12,516 nt of DNA from assembly GCA_903882765.1 (NCBI GenBank), contig CAIRYE010000226.1, positions 1 to 12,516 of the forward strand. Reading direction: 5' to 3'. Made by a program: the position numbers and the translations under genes. This stretch comes from an uncultured Anaerolineae bacterium (lineage in GTDB: Bacteria > Chloroflexota > Anaerolineae > Anaerolineales > Villigracilaceae). The notes under the pieces are model-generated. The model searched no databases. It was given only the letters and a program-made list of their open reading frames with translations, and was not told where the DNA came from. Shown here piece by piece: positions 1 to 7,934 of the stretch. Within the stretch, counting starts at the first letter, position 1. Each line of letters begins with the position of its first letter.

Positions 1-1
1 C

Positions 2-1195
2 CTTATGCCAACAGGTACTTTGCTATTAATTCCAAGACCAGAATCGATTCTCTCGAGGAGTCCCAACGATAGCATCATACCCGATACAGAAGTGGTGCTT
101 GGTCCATCCTCGCTCGATTTTAACACCGCTTCCTACATCACTTCAAAAAACGGTTATCTCAAAGACTACCGTGAATATGTCATCAGCGGCGGGTGGCTGA
201 CAGGCGCGGAGGCTGTAGATCGTATTGCCTTCGAAAACTCCCTCAGCCCAAGGATCATTCTTGCCATCATAGAATATGAAAGCCATTGGGTTCTGGGAGT
301 TCCTCAAAAAATTACGGAAGACGAGTATCCATTAGGCCATCGAGATTATTTGTATCGACGATTATTTCGCCAGCTTATGTGGGCGTCGGGTGAATTATCT
401 AAGGGATATTATTTATGGAGATCGGGAAACCTGCACGAACTAACATTCCAAGATGGGTCAAAAATTAAGCTCAACCCCCTTCTAAACGCCGGAACAGCTG
501 CCATCCAATATTACTTTGCGCAAACCCACACTCGTGAAGAGTGGGAAGTAGCCGTTTCCAGTGAAGGTTTTTACGCATTATACGTAAGTATGTTCGGTGA
601 TCCCTCCATACGGGCGGCTAAATATGAACCAACCATTCCATCTGGATTAGTACAACCTGAATTGACCTTTCCCTTCGAGAAGAATAAAACGTGGGCATAT
701 ATCAGTGGGCCACATTCCGCCTGGGAAAAAGAAGGTGCCCTAGCGGCCTTAGATCTTGCCCCTGGAGCAAACGAACCGGGTTGTGTTAAAACAGATGCCT
801 GGGTTTTAGCGCCAGCGGATGGCAAGGTCGTTCGTACAGGGAAAGGCGTAGTAATGTTGGACTTAGATAAAGATGGGCTGGAACAAACAGGCTGGGTTCT
901 TCTCTTCTTACATATTAGCGCCGAGGGAATGGTAAAAGAAGGAACGACTTTAAAAATGGATGACAAGATCGGTCATCCTTCCTGTGAAGGCGGAGTATCA
1001 ACAGGCACACACCTTCATTTCGCCCGAAAATATAATGGTGAATGGATGCTAGCTGACGGTCCAATTCCATTCAATATGGATGGATGGATCGCTCACAACG
1101 GACCGATCGCGTACAAAGGTTCCTTAACGCGGGGTGATAAGGTCATCATTTCATGCAGTTGTTCAGACTATAAAACCAACATCATCAGAGAATGA
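2..1195 (+). CDS. LysM/M23-type cell-wall metallopeptidase, 5'-partial (tandem copy 1)
   Basis: This is a probable zinc peptidase that cuts peptide cross-links of peptidoglycan or related surface polymers. The reading frame is open to the left edge, and the first in-frame ATG (position 5) aligns inside the end of the LysM domain of the next gene (MPTGTLLLIP against MPPGMPMKIP). The true start is therefore upstream of the window and position 5 is not the start. Numbering from that Met, the M23 domain spans about 228-372. The candidate zinc ligands are H237, D250 and H338, with H303 and H336 as catalytic histidines (THLH motif at 335-338). The H-x12-D spacing is that of the LasA/beta-lytic M23A subfamily, not the H-x3-D of LytM. 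DLDKDG at 286-291 looks like a calcium-binding loop. Residues about 65-200 form a helical region with a weak lysozyme-like look (E90 in LAIIEYESHW). The stop overlaps the next start (ATGA, 1192-1195), so the two are probably co-translated. Confidence 0.85.
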   Translation, partial: LMPTGTLLLIPRPESILSRSPNDSIIPDTEVVLGPSSLDFNTASYITSKNGYLKDYREYVISGGWLTGAEAVDRIAFENSLSPRIILAIIEYESHWVLGVPQKITEDEYPLGHRDYLYRRLFRQLMWASGELSKGYYLWRSGNLHELTFQDGSKIKLNPLLNAGTAAIQYYFAQTHTREEWEVAVSSEGFYALYVSMFGDPSIRAAKYEPTIPSGLVQPELTFPFEKNKTWAYISGPHSAWEKEGALAALDLAPGANEPGCVKTDAWVLAPADGKVVRTGKGVVMLDLDKDGLEQTGWVLLFLHISAEGMVKEGTTLKMDDKIGHPSCEGGVSTGTHLHFARKYNGEWMLADGPIPFNMDGWIAHNGPIAYKGSLTRGDKVIISCSCSDYKTNIIRE

Positions 1196-2667
1196 AGTTT
1201 CCTTTTTACAACAAGCTCTTTTCATATAGTTTTCTTGCAGTCCTCTTCCTTTCCGCTTGTGGCAATCCGGAAGGGCCATTCAGTATTGCCATAAATCAAG
1301 ATCAAACAGAACAGCTGGCAACAAATGTTCCTGTGATATCACCAACAAGACCTCCTTTTGAGCCAGGACAACTGGTCGATTACGTAGCCCAAAGCGGAGA
1401 TACATTACCAAGCCTGGCAGCACACTTTAACTCCACCATCGAAGAGATTCGATTGGCTAATCCGATCATCCCCAAAGATGCCAGCACAATGCCGCCCGGG
1501 ATGCCGATGAAAATTCCCATTTACTATTTGCCGTTATGGGGAACATCACATCAGATCATCCCAGATAGTCAGTATATTTACGGTCCAACTACAACCGAGT
1601 TTAATATTTTGGAATTTGTTCGATCACAACCCGGGTGGCTAAAAAATTACCGTGAACCCCGGCCTGAGGGCAACCTAGATATTGGCGGATTGATTACAAT
1701 GGTCAGTCAACACTTTAGTGTGAATCCAAAGGTTTTTCTAATTTTCCTAGAGGCTACAGCCGGTGGGTTGACCAACCCATCCGCCCCCGATACTGATTAT
1801 GTATTTGGTTATAAGGTAAATACGCACAAAGGTGTTTATATGCAAATGGTTTGGTTAGCAAATGAACTCAATAACGGCTATTATGGCTGGCGAAGTGGCA
1901 CCTTGAAAGAATTTGAATTCCCCGATGGTAGCATCGAAAGACCCGATCCCTGGCAAAATGCCGGTACCGTTGGCATCCAGTACGCATTATCAAAAATTTA
2001 TGGGTATGACGAATATCAAACTTATGTAAACCAAGGCGGTTTCAGTCAAACTTTTATCACCTCCTTCGGCAATCCCTGGCAAAATGATTCTCCCCCAATT
2101 CCGGGAAGCCTTGTGCAGCCATACCTAAACCTCCCCTTCAATCCAGGGAGAGTTTGGAACTATACCGGTGGACCTCACACAGGATGGGGTGATGGTCAGC
2201 CATATTCAGCGATCGATTTTGCCCCAAGTGGCGTAAAAGGCTGTGCCGAATCAAGGGATTGGGTTACCGCTATGGCAGATGGAAAAATATTGCGCTCCGT
2301 AAACGGCGAAGTTGTTTTGGACCTTGATAAAGATGGTCTTGAACAAACAGGCTGGGTTATTTTTTATCTTCATATTAGCTCTACCGACCGTATTACTAAA
2401 GGAAAAGAAGTAGAAGCTGGAGATCCGATCGGTTATCCTTCTTGCGAAGGTGGGACTTCAACAGGCACCCATGTCCACATTTCTCGAAAATTCAATGGGG
2501 AATGGATCTTGGCTGACAGTCCAATTCCTTTTAATCTTGAGGGATGGGTGGTCCGAAATGGCATTCGACCATATCAGGGATCCTTGGTCAAATTCTCTCA
2601 AACAGTGATCGCATCCTCTAAAGCGGAGGGCTTTTCCGCAATTGAATCACAATTAGAACCCCGATAA
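1192..2667 (+). CDS. LysM-containing M23-type metallopeptidase lipoprotein (tandem copy 2)
   Basis: This is a predicted surface lipoprotein that binds and cuts peptidoglycan. The N-terminus has a basic/aromatic start, a hydrophobic stretch at about 9-22 and a lipobox LSAC with Cys23 as lipidation site. A LysM domain lies at about 62-110 (VDYVAQSGDT through MPMKIPIYY). A helical middle region (about 160-300) matches the preceding gene, and the M23 domain follows at about 320-465. Candidate zinc and catalytic residues are H329, D342, H394, H427 and H429 (THVH at 426-429), with the same H-x12-D spacing as LasA-type M23A enzymes. DLDKDG recurs at 377-382. At the lysozyme-like position the copy reads FLEATAGG, so E187 is kept but the ES pair of copy 1 is lost. 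The ATG lies inside the ATGA overlap with copy 1; its Shine-Dalgarno is weak (AGAG), which suggests translational coupling. Roles in septation or wall turnover are inference. Confidence 0.9.
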   Translation: MKFPFYNKLFSYSFLAVLFLSACGNPEGPFSIAINQDQTEQLATNVPVISPTRPPFEPGQLVDYVAQSGDTLPSLAAHFNSTIEEIRLANPIIPKDASTMPPGMPMKIPIYYLPLWGTSHQIIPDSQYIYGPTTTEFNILEFVRSQPGWLKNYREPRPEGNLDIGGLITMVSQHFSVNPKVFLIFLEATAGGLTNPSAPDTDYVFGYKVNTHKGVYMQMVWLANELNNGYYGWRSGTLKEFEFPDGSIERPDPWQNAGTVGIQYALSKIYGYDEYQTYVNQGGFSQTFITSFGNPWQNDSPPIPGSLVQPYLNLPFNPGRVWNYTGGPHTGWGDGQPYSAIDFAPSGVKGCAESRDWVTAMADGKILRSVNGEVVLDLDKDGLEQTGWVIFYLHISSTDRITKGKEVEAGDPIGYPSCEGGTSTGTHVHISRKFNGEWILADSPIPFNLEGWVVRNGIRPYQGSLVKFSQTVIASSKAEGFSAIESQLEPR

Positions 2668-2671
2668 TTAT

Positions 2672-2692
2672 TTCAATTCTTCAAAAATTGAA
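2672..2692 (+). other. Small AT-rich hairpin after the peptidase pair
   Basis: TTCAATT (2672-2678) and AATTGAA (2686-2692) form a perfect 7-bp stem with a 7-nt loop, five bases after the peptidase stop codon. It has no GC-rich stem and no T tract, so it is at best a weak 3'-end structure and not a convincing intrinsic terminator. Confidence 0.3.
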
Positions 2693-2784
2693 CAGTCTAA
2701 ACTCGAATCGGTTGGTTTGGCTAAGAACCTATCGAAATTTCAAACAAGTTCTTTTTTTGATGGTGATCGGGATTAAAATTGACC

Positions 2785-2812
2785 CAATGGAAGGTAGGTT
2801 ATCCTTCCATTG
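2785..2812. promoter_or_regulatory. Perfect 10-bp inverted repeat in the leader of the SUMF1-like gene
   Basis: CAATGGAAGG (2785-2794) is followed by an 8-nt loop and its exact reverse complement CCTTCCATTG (2803-2812). It ends 26 bases before the preferred ATG at 2839. No T tract follows, so it is not an intrinsic terminator. It could be an mRNA leader hairpin or an operator for a dimeric regulator. If translation began at the TTG at 2779, this palindrome would lie inside coding sequence, which is one reason to prefer the later ATG. Confidence 0.55.
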
Positions 2813-2838
2813 ACTTTACGGGAAGGTTCAAGAAATCG

Positions 2839-3756
2839 ATGATTTATCTCCGAAAAAATTGGATGAAACTACTGCGTCAGATCATCCTAAATATGATGAT
2901 TTTGGGAACACTCGGATTATTGATCAACAGCGCTATGTTTATCGCTCCTGATAGATCCATAAAACGGAACATAGCTACCCAGATCAATATGATTAAGTCC
3001 ATTTATACATCTATCAAATACTACGCTTCAGATTGTGTTCTATCCAACTTTCCTCACCGCGTAGTTGCCCCTGACAATATGGTTCAAGTAAGTGTACCGG
3101 CAGGAAGTTTTATAATGGGAGCAAACGACGGAAAAGGATCCCCTAATAGCCCTCAGCATTTGGTGGACCTAGATGCCTTTTGGATCGATCAAATTGAAGT
3201 AACAAATCACATGTATTGGCTATGTCTCCAAAAAAATAGTTGCACTCCACCAGCACCTGAAAATAGGTTTTTTATAAATCCTTTGTTCAGTTCATACCCG
3301 ATCGTTTACATAACCTGGGACCAAGCTCTGCAATATTGTAATTGGGCTGGCAGGGACCTGCCAACCGAAGCTCAATGGGAGAAAAGCGCTCGAGGAACCA
3401 CCGGTGAAATCTATCCGTGGGGAAGCGACACACCCACCAATGGCTTTGGCAATTTCGACAACAAAGTAGGCACGATCATTTCCGCAACTACATATGCTGC
3501 TGGGGCTAGTCCATATGGTGCATTAAATATGGTGAGCAATGTCCGCGAATGGGTAAAAGACAAGTACAATCCAACCTATTATCAACGATCTCCTCTCATT
3601 AACCCCAACGGATCTCAGCAAGGATCTATGCGTTCATTGAGGGGTGGTTCATTTTTAGACACCGTAGATAGACTAACGACCTTTTTCCGGTTTGCACACG
3701 AGCCATCCTCGCCAGGCATAAATCGGGGATTTAGATGTGTTTCTAACGAGCGGTAG
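2839..3756 (+). CDS. Membrane-anchored SUMF1/FGE-fold protein lacking the FGE cysteines
   Basis: The 305-residue product has a basic N-terminus (MIYLRKNWMKLLRQ), one membrane segment at about 14-36 and a SUMF1-type domain from about 80 to the end. Family signatures are present: VPAGSFIMG, a D-x-IEVTN motif, LPTEAQWEKSARGT (174-187), YPWG, NVREWV, LRGGSF (267-272) and RGFRC near the C-terminus. In active formylglycine-generating enzymes the segment after RGGS carries two copper-binding cysteines. Here that segment (FLDTVDRLTTFFRFA) has none, so sulfatase activation is unlikely; a binding or scaffold role on the outer face is inferred. A C-x5-C pair in WLCLQKNSC may form a disulfide. I chose ATG 2839, with GGAAGG 12 bases upstream, over an in-frame TTG at 2779 that has no Shine-Dalgarno and precedes the palindrome. 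The last 14 bases overlap the convergent phosphatase gene. Confidence 0.85.
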   Translation: MIYLRKNWMKLLRQIILNMMILGTLGLLINSAMFIAPDRSIKRNIATQINMIKSIYTSIKYYASDCVLSNFPHRVVAPDNMVQVSVPAGSFIMGANDGKGSPNSPQHLVDLDAFWIDQIEVTNHMYWLCLQKNSCTPPAPENRFFINPLFSSYPIVYITWDQALQYCNWAGRDLPTEAQWEKSARGTTGEIYPWGSDTPTNGFGNFDNKVGTIISATTYAAGASPYGALNMVSNVREWVKDKYNPTYYQRSPLINPNGSQQGSMRSLRGGSFLDTVDRLTTFFRFAHEPSSPGINRGFRCVSNER

Positions 3757-4327
3757 GTTTCAATTCCAATGGCATTTCTAGAAAAAACGGTTTTGCGTTT
3801 TCAAGTTTTAGGTTAAAAGCTTCCTCAAGGTGCAATCCGTTTACTTCACAATAAAGCACTGCCAAACTAAGCCCATGAGCAACAACTAATACTTGCGCAG
3901 TATTTGGATGAGCGCGATTTATCTTTTGGTAGATTTCAACCATTCGACTGGCTAATTCCCGCACAGATTCCCCTCCTTTTATCCGAGTATTGATAGGATC
4001 ATTACTAAAAGTCTCCCAATCTCTTGGGAAAAGATCAGGTATTTGTTTGACGTACAAACCCTCCCAATTTCCTAGATTTTGTTCCCTCAATCGCTCGTCT
4101 TTTATGATGGGCAAGTTATGATGTCGATTAATAATTTCAGCTGTTGAGTAAGCTCGCCTCAGATCGCTGGAATAAATAGCCTCGAACTTTTGGTCTTTTA
4201 GCAGCTCTGAAATATTGTTTGCTTGGAATAATCCTGTTTCATTCAAACCAATATCAGTATGACCTTGCCATTTTCCTTCAACATTCCAAGAGGTTTGACC
4301 ATGCCTTAAAAAACATATATTTGCCAT
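3743..4327 (-). CDS. Histidine phosphatase (phosphoglycerate mutase-like / alpha-ribazole phosphatase-like)
   Basis: This is a 194-residue cytoplasmic enzyme of the histidine phosphatase superfamily, branch 1, using a phospho-histidine intermediate. The RHG triad is at 8-10 (FLRHGQTSWN), so H9 is the nucleophile. R57/R58 lie in YSSDLRRAYSTA, E82 in LREQNLGNWEG is the likely acid, and the second active-site His is H151 (VVAHGLSLAV). Length and motifs fit small phosphatases such as CobC or GpmB-like proteins. No cobalamin or glycolysis gene is nearby, so the substrate cannot be named. The gene converges on the SUMF1-like gene with a 14-base overlap of coding ends and diverges from the cyclase gene across 114 bases. 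A perfect TATAAT lies only 8 bases before the ATG and no Shine-Dalgarno is visible, which suggests a leaderless or nearly leaderless message. Confidence 0.92.
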   Translation of the reverse strand: MANICFLRHGQTSWNVEGKWQGHTDIGLNETGLFQANNISELLKDQKFEAIYSSDLRRAYSTAEIINRHHNLPIIKDERLREQNLGNWEGLYVKQIPDLFPRDWETFSNDPINTRIKGGESVRELASRMVEIYQKINRAHPNTAQVLVVAHGLSLAVLYCEVNGLHLEEAFNLKLENAKPFFLEMPLELKPTAR

Positions 4328-4335
4328 AGGTCGAT

Positions 4336-4341
4336 ATTATA
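4336..4341 (-). promoter_or_regulatory. -10 box (TATAAT) of the phosphatase gene
   Basis: The minus strand reads TATAAT here. A start of transcription about 7 bases downstream would fall near 4328-4329, directly at the ATG (4325-4327). No good -35 hexamer is present at 16-18 bases upstream, so the call rests on the -10 element and its position. Confidence 0.45.
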
Positions 4342-4398
4342 CAACCTTCACCAACATGCTTAAAACCAATAAATGTCTGATATCGAAAAAATACCCTT

Positions 4399-4404
4399 TA
4401 TAAT
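4399..4404 (+). promoter_or_regulatory. -10 box (TATAAT) of the cyclase gene
   Basis: TATAAT lies 37 bases before the cyclase ATG. CTGATA at 4377-4382, 16 bases upstream, matches four of six -35 positions. A leader of about 30 bases would result, with a weak GAGAA Shine-Dalgarno at 4431-4435. Confidence 0.5.
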
Positions 4405-4441
4405 ATGAGTTATAAACCACCTGTTTTATTGAGAACCTAAA

Positions 4442-7400
4442 ATGTCGATCAAATGTATTAATTGTGAATTTATCAACCCCGATATCATGAGATATTGCGG
4501 TGGTTGTGGTTTAAGGTTACTCAATGCGTCAACCGATACTACAAATAATCTTCCAACTGAACCAGAAATTTCCAATAAATTTGGCGCGCTGATCGGGTCA
4601 GATCTGTTAGATCGTTTCAAGGCCGCTGGTCTACAAGCTACCGGCCAAAAAAGATTGGTCACGATCTTGTTTGTGGATTTATCAGGTTTTACAAATTTAT
4701 CAGAGGGAATTGACACCGAGGAATTGTACGAGATCGTACAAAATTGTTCGAAAATTTTTGCCAATGCTGTATATCGTTACGATGGAATGGTTGATAAATT
4801 TACCGGAGATGGTCTGATGGCCTTGTTCGGCGCCCCGATCGCACATGAAAATAACGCGGAATTGGCAATTCGCGCCGCATTGGATATGCAAGCGGATCTA
4901 AAGGAATTTAGCAATTCTGTCTCGTCCAAGATTGGTCAGGAATTGACCGCCCACATTGGGCTTAATTCAGGTTCGGTCATTGTTGGCGGCATTGGCTCCA
5001 ACATGATGATGAACTACACTGCCATTGGCGATGTAGTAAATCAAGCAAGCCGAATAATGAACGCGGCTACTTCAAATGTTATTTTGGTAAGTGAGCGGAT
5101 TTATCGACAGGCAAGGGGTTTGTTCGAATGCGAGGAAATGGAACCACTCACTCTTAAAGGTGTTAGCCATCAAGTCCAAACCTATAAGATACTCTCGATC
5201 AGAAACATTGCTGGTGCCCATCATGTTCTCGATGGTTTATACTCACCAATGATCGGCCGTGATGGCGAATTGGATCGCGTGCAACAGAACATCACCCAAA
5301 TGATGATCGAGAAAAATGGGAGGTTCATTGCAATAATGGGTGAAGCTGGAATTGGTAAGAGTAGGTTGGTATCTGAACTAAAGGACCAATTAAATAATCT
5401 CCCACTGACGATCGTCGAAGGAAACTCATTCATATACCGGAAGGCTATTTCCTATTGGCTGCTCCAAAATATGTTATTGAGACACATTGATGTTGACCCA
5501 AACACAGCACCAAATCTCATATCTACCCGATTAGCGGAAAAAATAGAGCGTGTATTACCTGGTAGAGGAAGAGAGGGTTTACCTTACCTCGAATACATGC
5601 TCGCGATTCCTTATAGCGATCCGATCAGATCAAAATTCATTGATTTTTTACCAGCTGACCAACTGCGAAGTCAAATTTTTAGGTGGCTTAAAGATATTTT
5701 TGTTGAAGAATCAAAGAAAACCCCGGTTGTGATCATCTTGGAAGACCTACATTGGTCTGATAATGGTTCCCTCGAATTTCTAAAATATTTTCTCGGACAT
5801 ATCAACAAAGAACAGATCATCATCATTGCGCTTTCAAGAACATTTAGCCAGCCTGAATTGACCGAAATCAATACGAAGGCTTCTGAACTATTAAAGGTTC
5901 GGTTTTCTGAGATTCACCTTTCAAATCTATCTAATGATCAGGTAGATCAATTATTGGGAAAATTATCGAACATTTCCAACTTTCCTGAGGACTTGCGAAA
6001 TGAGATAGTGCAGCGTTCTACCGGTATACCGCTTTACGTTGAAGAAATGATCCGTATGCTCAAAGATCAAAATATGATCTTCAAAGTTGATGGACATTGG
6101 TCGCTCAAAGACAAAGTTGACATTAAATCCTTAGGCAATTCAGATACACTTGAAGGCCTCATCCTGACCCGTTTTGATAATCTTGACCCGATCACTCGTC
6201 ACATTTTAAAAACCTCAAGCGTGATCGGAAGTACTTTTACTTCAGCGTTACTCACTCTTTGCCTACCAAAGTTGTTACCAGATGAGATCAAACATTCTTT
6301 AGAAAATCTTATTCAAAAAGGTTTTATCCATCCAGACCCGTCTCCCGGAGGCGAATTCCAATTTAAAAATTTATTGATCTCAGATACGATTTATAGTACG
6401 CAATTAAAACGTGATAGAAAAGACTTGCACGGAGTTGTCGCCTTAGCAATCGAAACACTTTTTTCTGCCAATTTAAGTAATCAGACAGATATCCTTGCAA
6501 GGCATTTCTTCTGGAGTGATTTCAATGAAAAAGCCTTGTATTACCAGATCTTAGCAGGGCAAAAAGCTTATCTACGGTTTAACACTTCTCAGGCGAATGA
6601 ATATTTTACAAATGGCTTATCCCTTTTAGAATACACTGATCATGACACTAAACAGGCTTTGAGTATTTACGAAGGATTAGGCGATTCTGGGGTATTTATT
6701 GGCAATTATGAAGATGCGCGTAATTATTTCGAAAATGGGTTGGATTTGTGCCAAAAAGTGGGTATAGAATTTGCTTCTTCCTCAGCCTGTCTCCAAAGAA
6801 AGATAGGTTCCATCTATGATCGATTAGGTGATATTGATAAAGCGATTTCTTATTTGGCAGAAGCCAAAAAATCACTCAATGGAACCAATGATTTAACCGA
6901 AATGGCTCAGATCCTCAATGATGAAGGTTGGATCGATTTCCGCCGTGGTCGAATGGACGAAGCAGAAAAAAGTTTATTGGTTGCCGAGGAACTATCAACA
7001 GAGATCAACAATTTAGAGATCAGCTCTGCTATTTACAATCGCATGGGTGGTCTTTATTACGAAAAAAATATGCTCGATAAGGCAGAAGAATATTCCATCA
7101 AAAGCCTCAAGATTCGAGAGGAGATCGGCGACATCAGAGGATTGGCTAGGTCTCATAACAATATCGCACTACTTGAATGGAAACAAGGTAAGTGGACAGA
7201 AGCCTATAATAACTTTCTAAAAAGCGCTGAAATCCAAAAAAAGTTGTCGGATACTGAAGCTATTATCGAATTGAATTGCAATATTGGCTTACTCCAATTA
7301 GATCGTGGAAATATCCACGAAGCTATCGAATCGATCCTTTCATCAAAAAATCAAGCGGAAGAGATCGGTCATAAATCACATACCGCTGTCGCGACCTTAT

Positions 7401-7900
7401 ATTTAGGCAGAGCTTACATTACGCTCGAAGACTGGTCAAATGCCTTGCACCACGCGACCACAGCGAAAGAATTATTTGAAGAGATCGATGATCCGGAATA
7501 TAGTATGGATGTGTTGTTTGACCTAGCAAATATATATATCCACCTAAATCGGTTAGGGCAGGCAAAAATCAATCTAGATTCCGCCCAAGAAATCTTCGAT
7601 GGTTTAGAACCTGATCTTCAATTCAACAATAAAGGCAAATTATTATCAACAACGGCGGAATTTGACCTATCAATGGGCAATTATGAACTAGCTATCCTAA
7701 ACTTCAACGCCTCCGCCGAGGCTTACAGCGAAATTCATTACCAGCTTGAACTCGGAAAAGTTTTCTCCAGCCTTAGCAAGCTTTACAAGCGGATGGATGA
7801 TGAACATAATTCCTCGAAATACCGTTTGGCTGCGAGCGAAATATTTTCTGCTCTTGGTTCAACATTTGAGTTAGAAAAATTATCCTCCAAATCAAATTGA
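4442..7900 (+). CDS. Zinc-ribbon / class III adenylate cyclase / ATPase / TPR signalling protein
   Basis: This 1152-residue multidomain protein probably makes cAMP under control of its own ATPase-TPR sensor, an architecture like soluble adenylyl cyclase. An N-terminal zinc ribbon has C5-x2-C8 and C19-x2-C22. The cyclase domain is at about 70-250: metal aspartates D79 (FVDLSGF) and D123 (FTGDGLMALFG), purine-selecting K119 and T193 (NYTAIGD), and transition-state residues N200 and R204. The Lys/Thr pair indicates ATP as substrate and the class IIIb type. A STAND/AAA_16-like ATPase starts near 268 with Walker A GEAGIGKS (300-307) and Walker B VVIILED (429-435), followed by winged-helix-like sequence. 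TPR repeats fill about 695-1140. There is no membrane segment, so it is cytoplasmic. All catalytic residues appear present. It diverges from the phosphatase gene, and a hairpin overlaps its stop codon. Confidence 0.93.
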   Translation: MSIKCINCEFINPDIMRYCGGCGLRLLNASTDTTNNLPTEPEISNKFGALIGSDLLDRFKAAGLQATGQKRLVTILFVDLSGFTNLSEGIDTEELYEIVQNCSKIFANAVYRYDGMVDKFTGDGLMALFGAPIAHENNAELAIRAALDMQADLKEFSNSVSSKIGQELTAHIGLNSGSVIVGGIGSNMMMNYTAIGDVVNQASRIMNAATSNVILVSERIYRQARGLFECEEMEPLTLKGVSHQVQTYKILSIRNIAGAHHVLDGLYSPMIGRDGELDRVQQNITQMMIEKNGRFIAIMGEAGIGKSRLVSELKDQLNNLPLTIVEGNSFIYRKAISYWLLQNMLLRHIDVDPNTAPNLISTRLAEKIERVLPGRGREGLPYLEYMLAIPYSDPIRSKFIDFLPADQLRSQIFRWLKDIFVEESKKTPVVIILEDLHWSDNGSLEFLKYFLGHINKEQIIIIALSRTFSQPELTEINTKASELLKVRFSEIHLSNLSNDQVDQLLGKLSNISNFPEDLRNEIVQRSTGIPLYVEEMIRMLKDQNMIFKVDGHWSLKDKVDIKSLGNSDTLEGLILTRFDNLDPITRHILKTSSVIGSTFTSALLTLCLPKLLPDEIKHSLENLIQKGFIHPDPSPGGEFQFKNLLISDTIYSTQLKRDRKDLHGVVALAIETLFSANLSNQTDILARHFFWSDFNEKALYYQILAGQKAYLRFNTSQANEYFTNGLSLLEYTDHDTKQALSIYEGLGDSGVFIGNYEDARNYFENGLDLCQKVGIEFASSSACLQRKIGSIYDRLGDIDKAISYLAEAKKSLNGTNDLTEMAQILNDEGWIDFRRGRMDEAEKSLLVAEELSTEINNLEISSAIYNRMGGLYYEKNMLDKAEEYSIKSLKIREEIGDIRGLARSHNNIALLEWKQGKWTEAYNNFLKSAEIQKKLSDTEAIIELNCNIGLLQLDRGNIHEAIESILSSKNQAEEIGHKSHTAVATLYLGRAYITLEDWSNALHHATTAKELFEEIDDPEYSMDVLFDLANIYIHLNRLGQAKINLDSAQEIFDGLEPDLQFNNKGKLLSTTAEFDLSMGNYELAILNFNASAEAYSEIHYQLELGKVFSSLSKLYKRMDDEHNSSKYRLAASEIFSALGSTFELEKLSSKSN

Positions 7901-7934
7901 GCCACCTATCAATATTGATATTAACAGGTGGCTC
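7899..7934 (+). other. Hairpin overlapping the cyclase stop codon
   Basis: GAGCCACCT (7899-7907) and AGGTGGCTC (7926-7934) form a perfect 9-bp GC-rich stem. The 18-nt loop itself contains a 12-base palindrome (7908-7919). No T tract follows (GCCCCC instead), so this is not a standard intrinsic terminator. It may stabilise the mRNA 3' end or begin a longer structured RNA. Confidence 0.5.

Noticed and set aside
5..7. ATG at position 5 as the start of the first peptidase
   Set aside because: It aligns within the LysM end of the paralogue and the frame is open to the window edge.
571..966. 131-codon minus-strand frame opposite the first peptidase
   Set aside because: It lies antisense to a well-supported M23 domain and shows no recognisable domain.
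7899..7934. Hairpin after the cyclase gene as an intrinsic terminator
   Set aside because: No T tract follows; a run of C follows instead.
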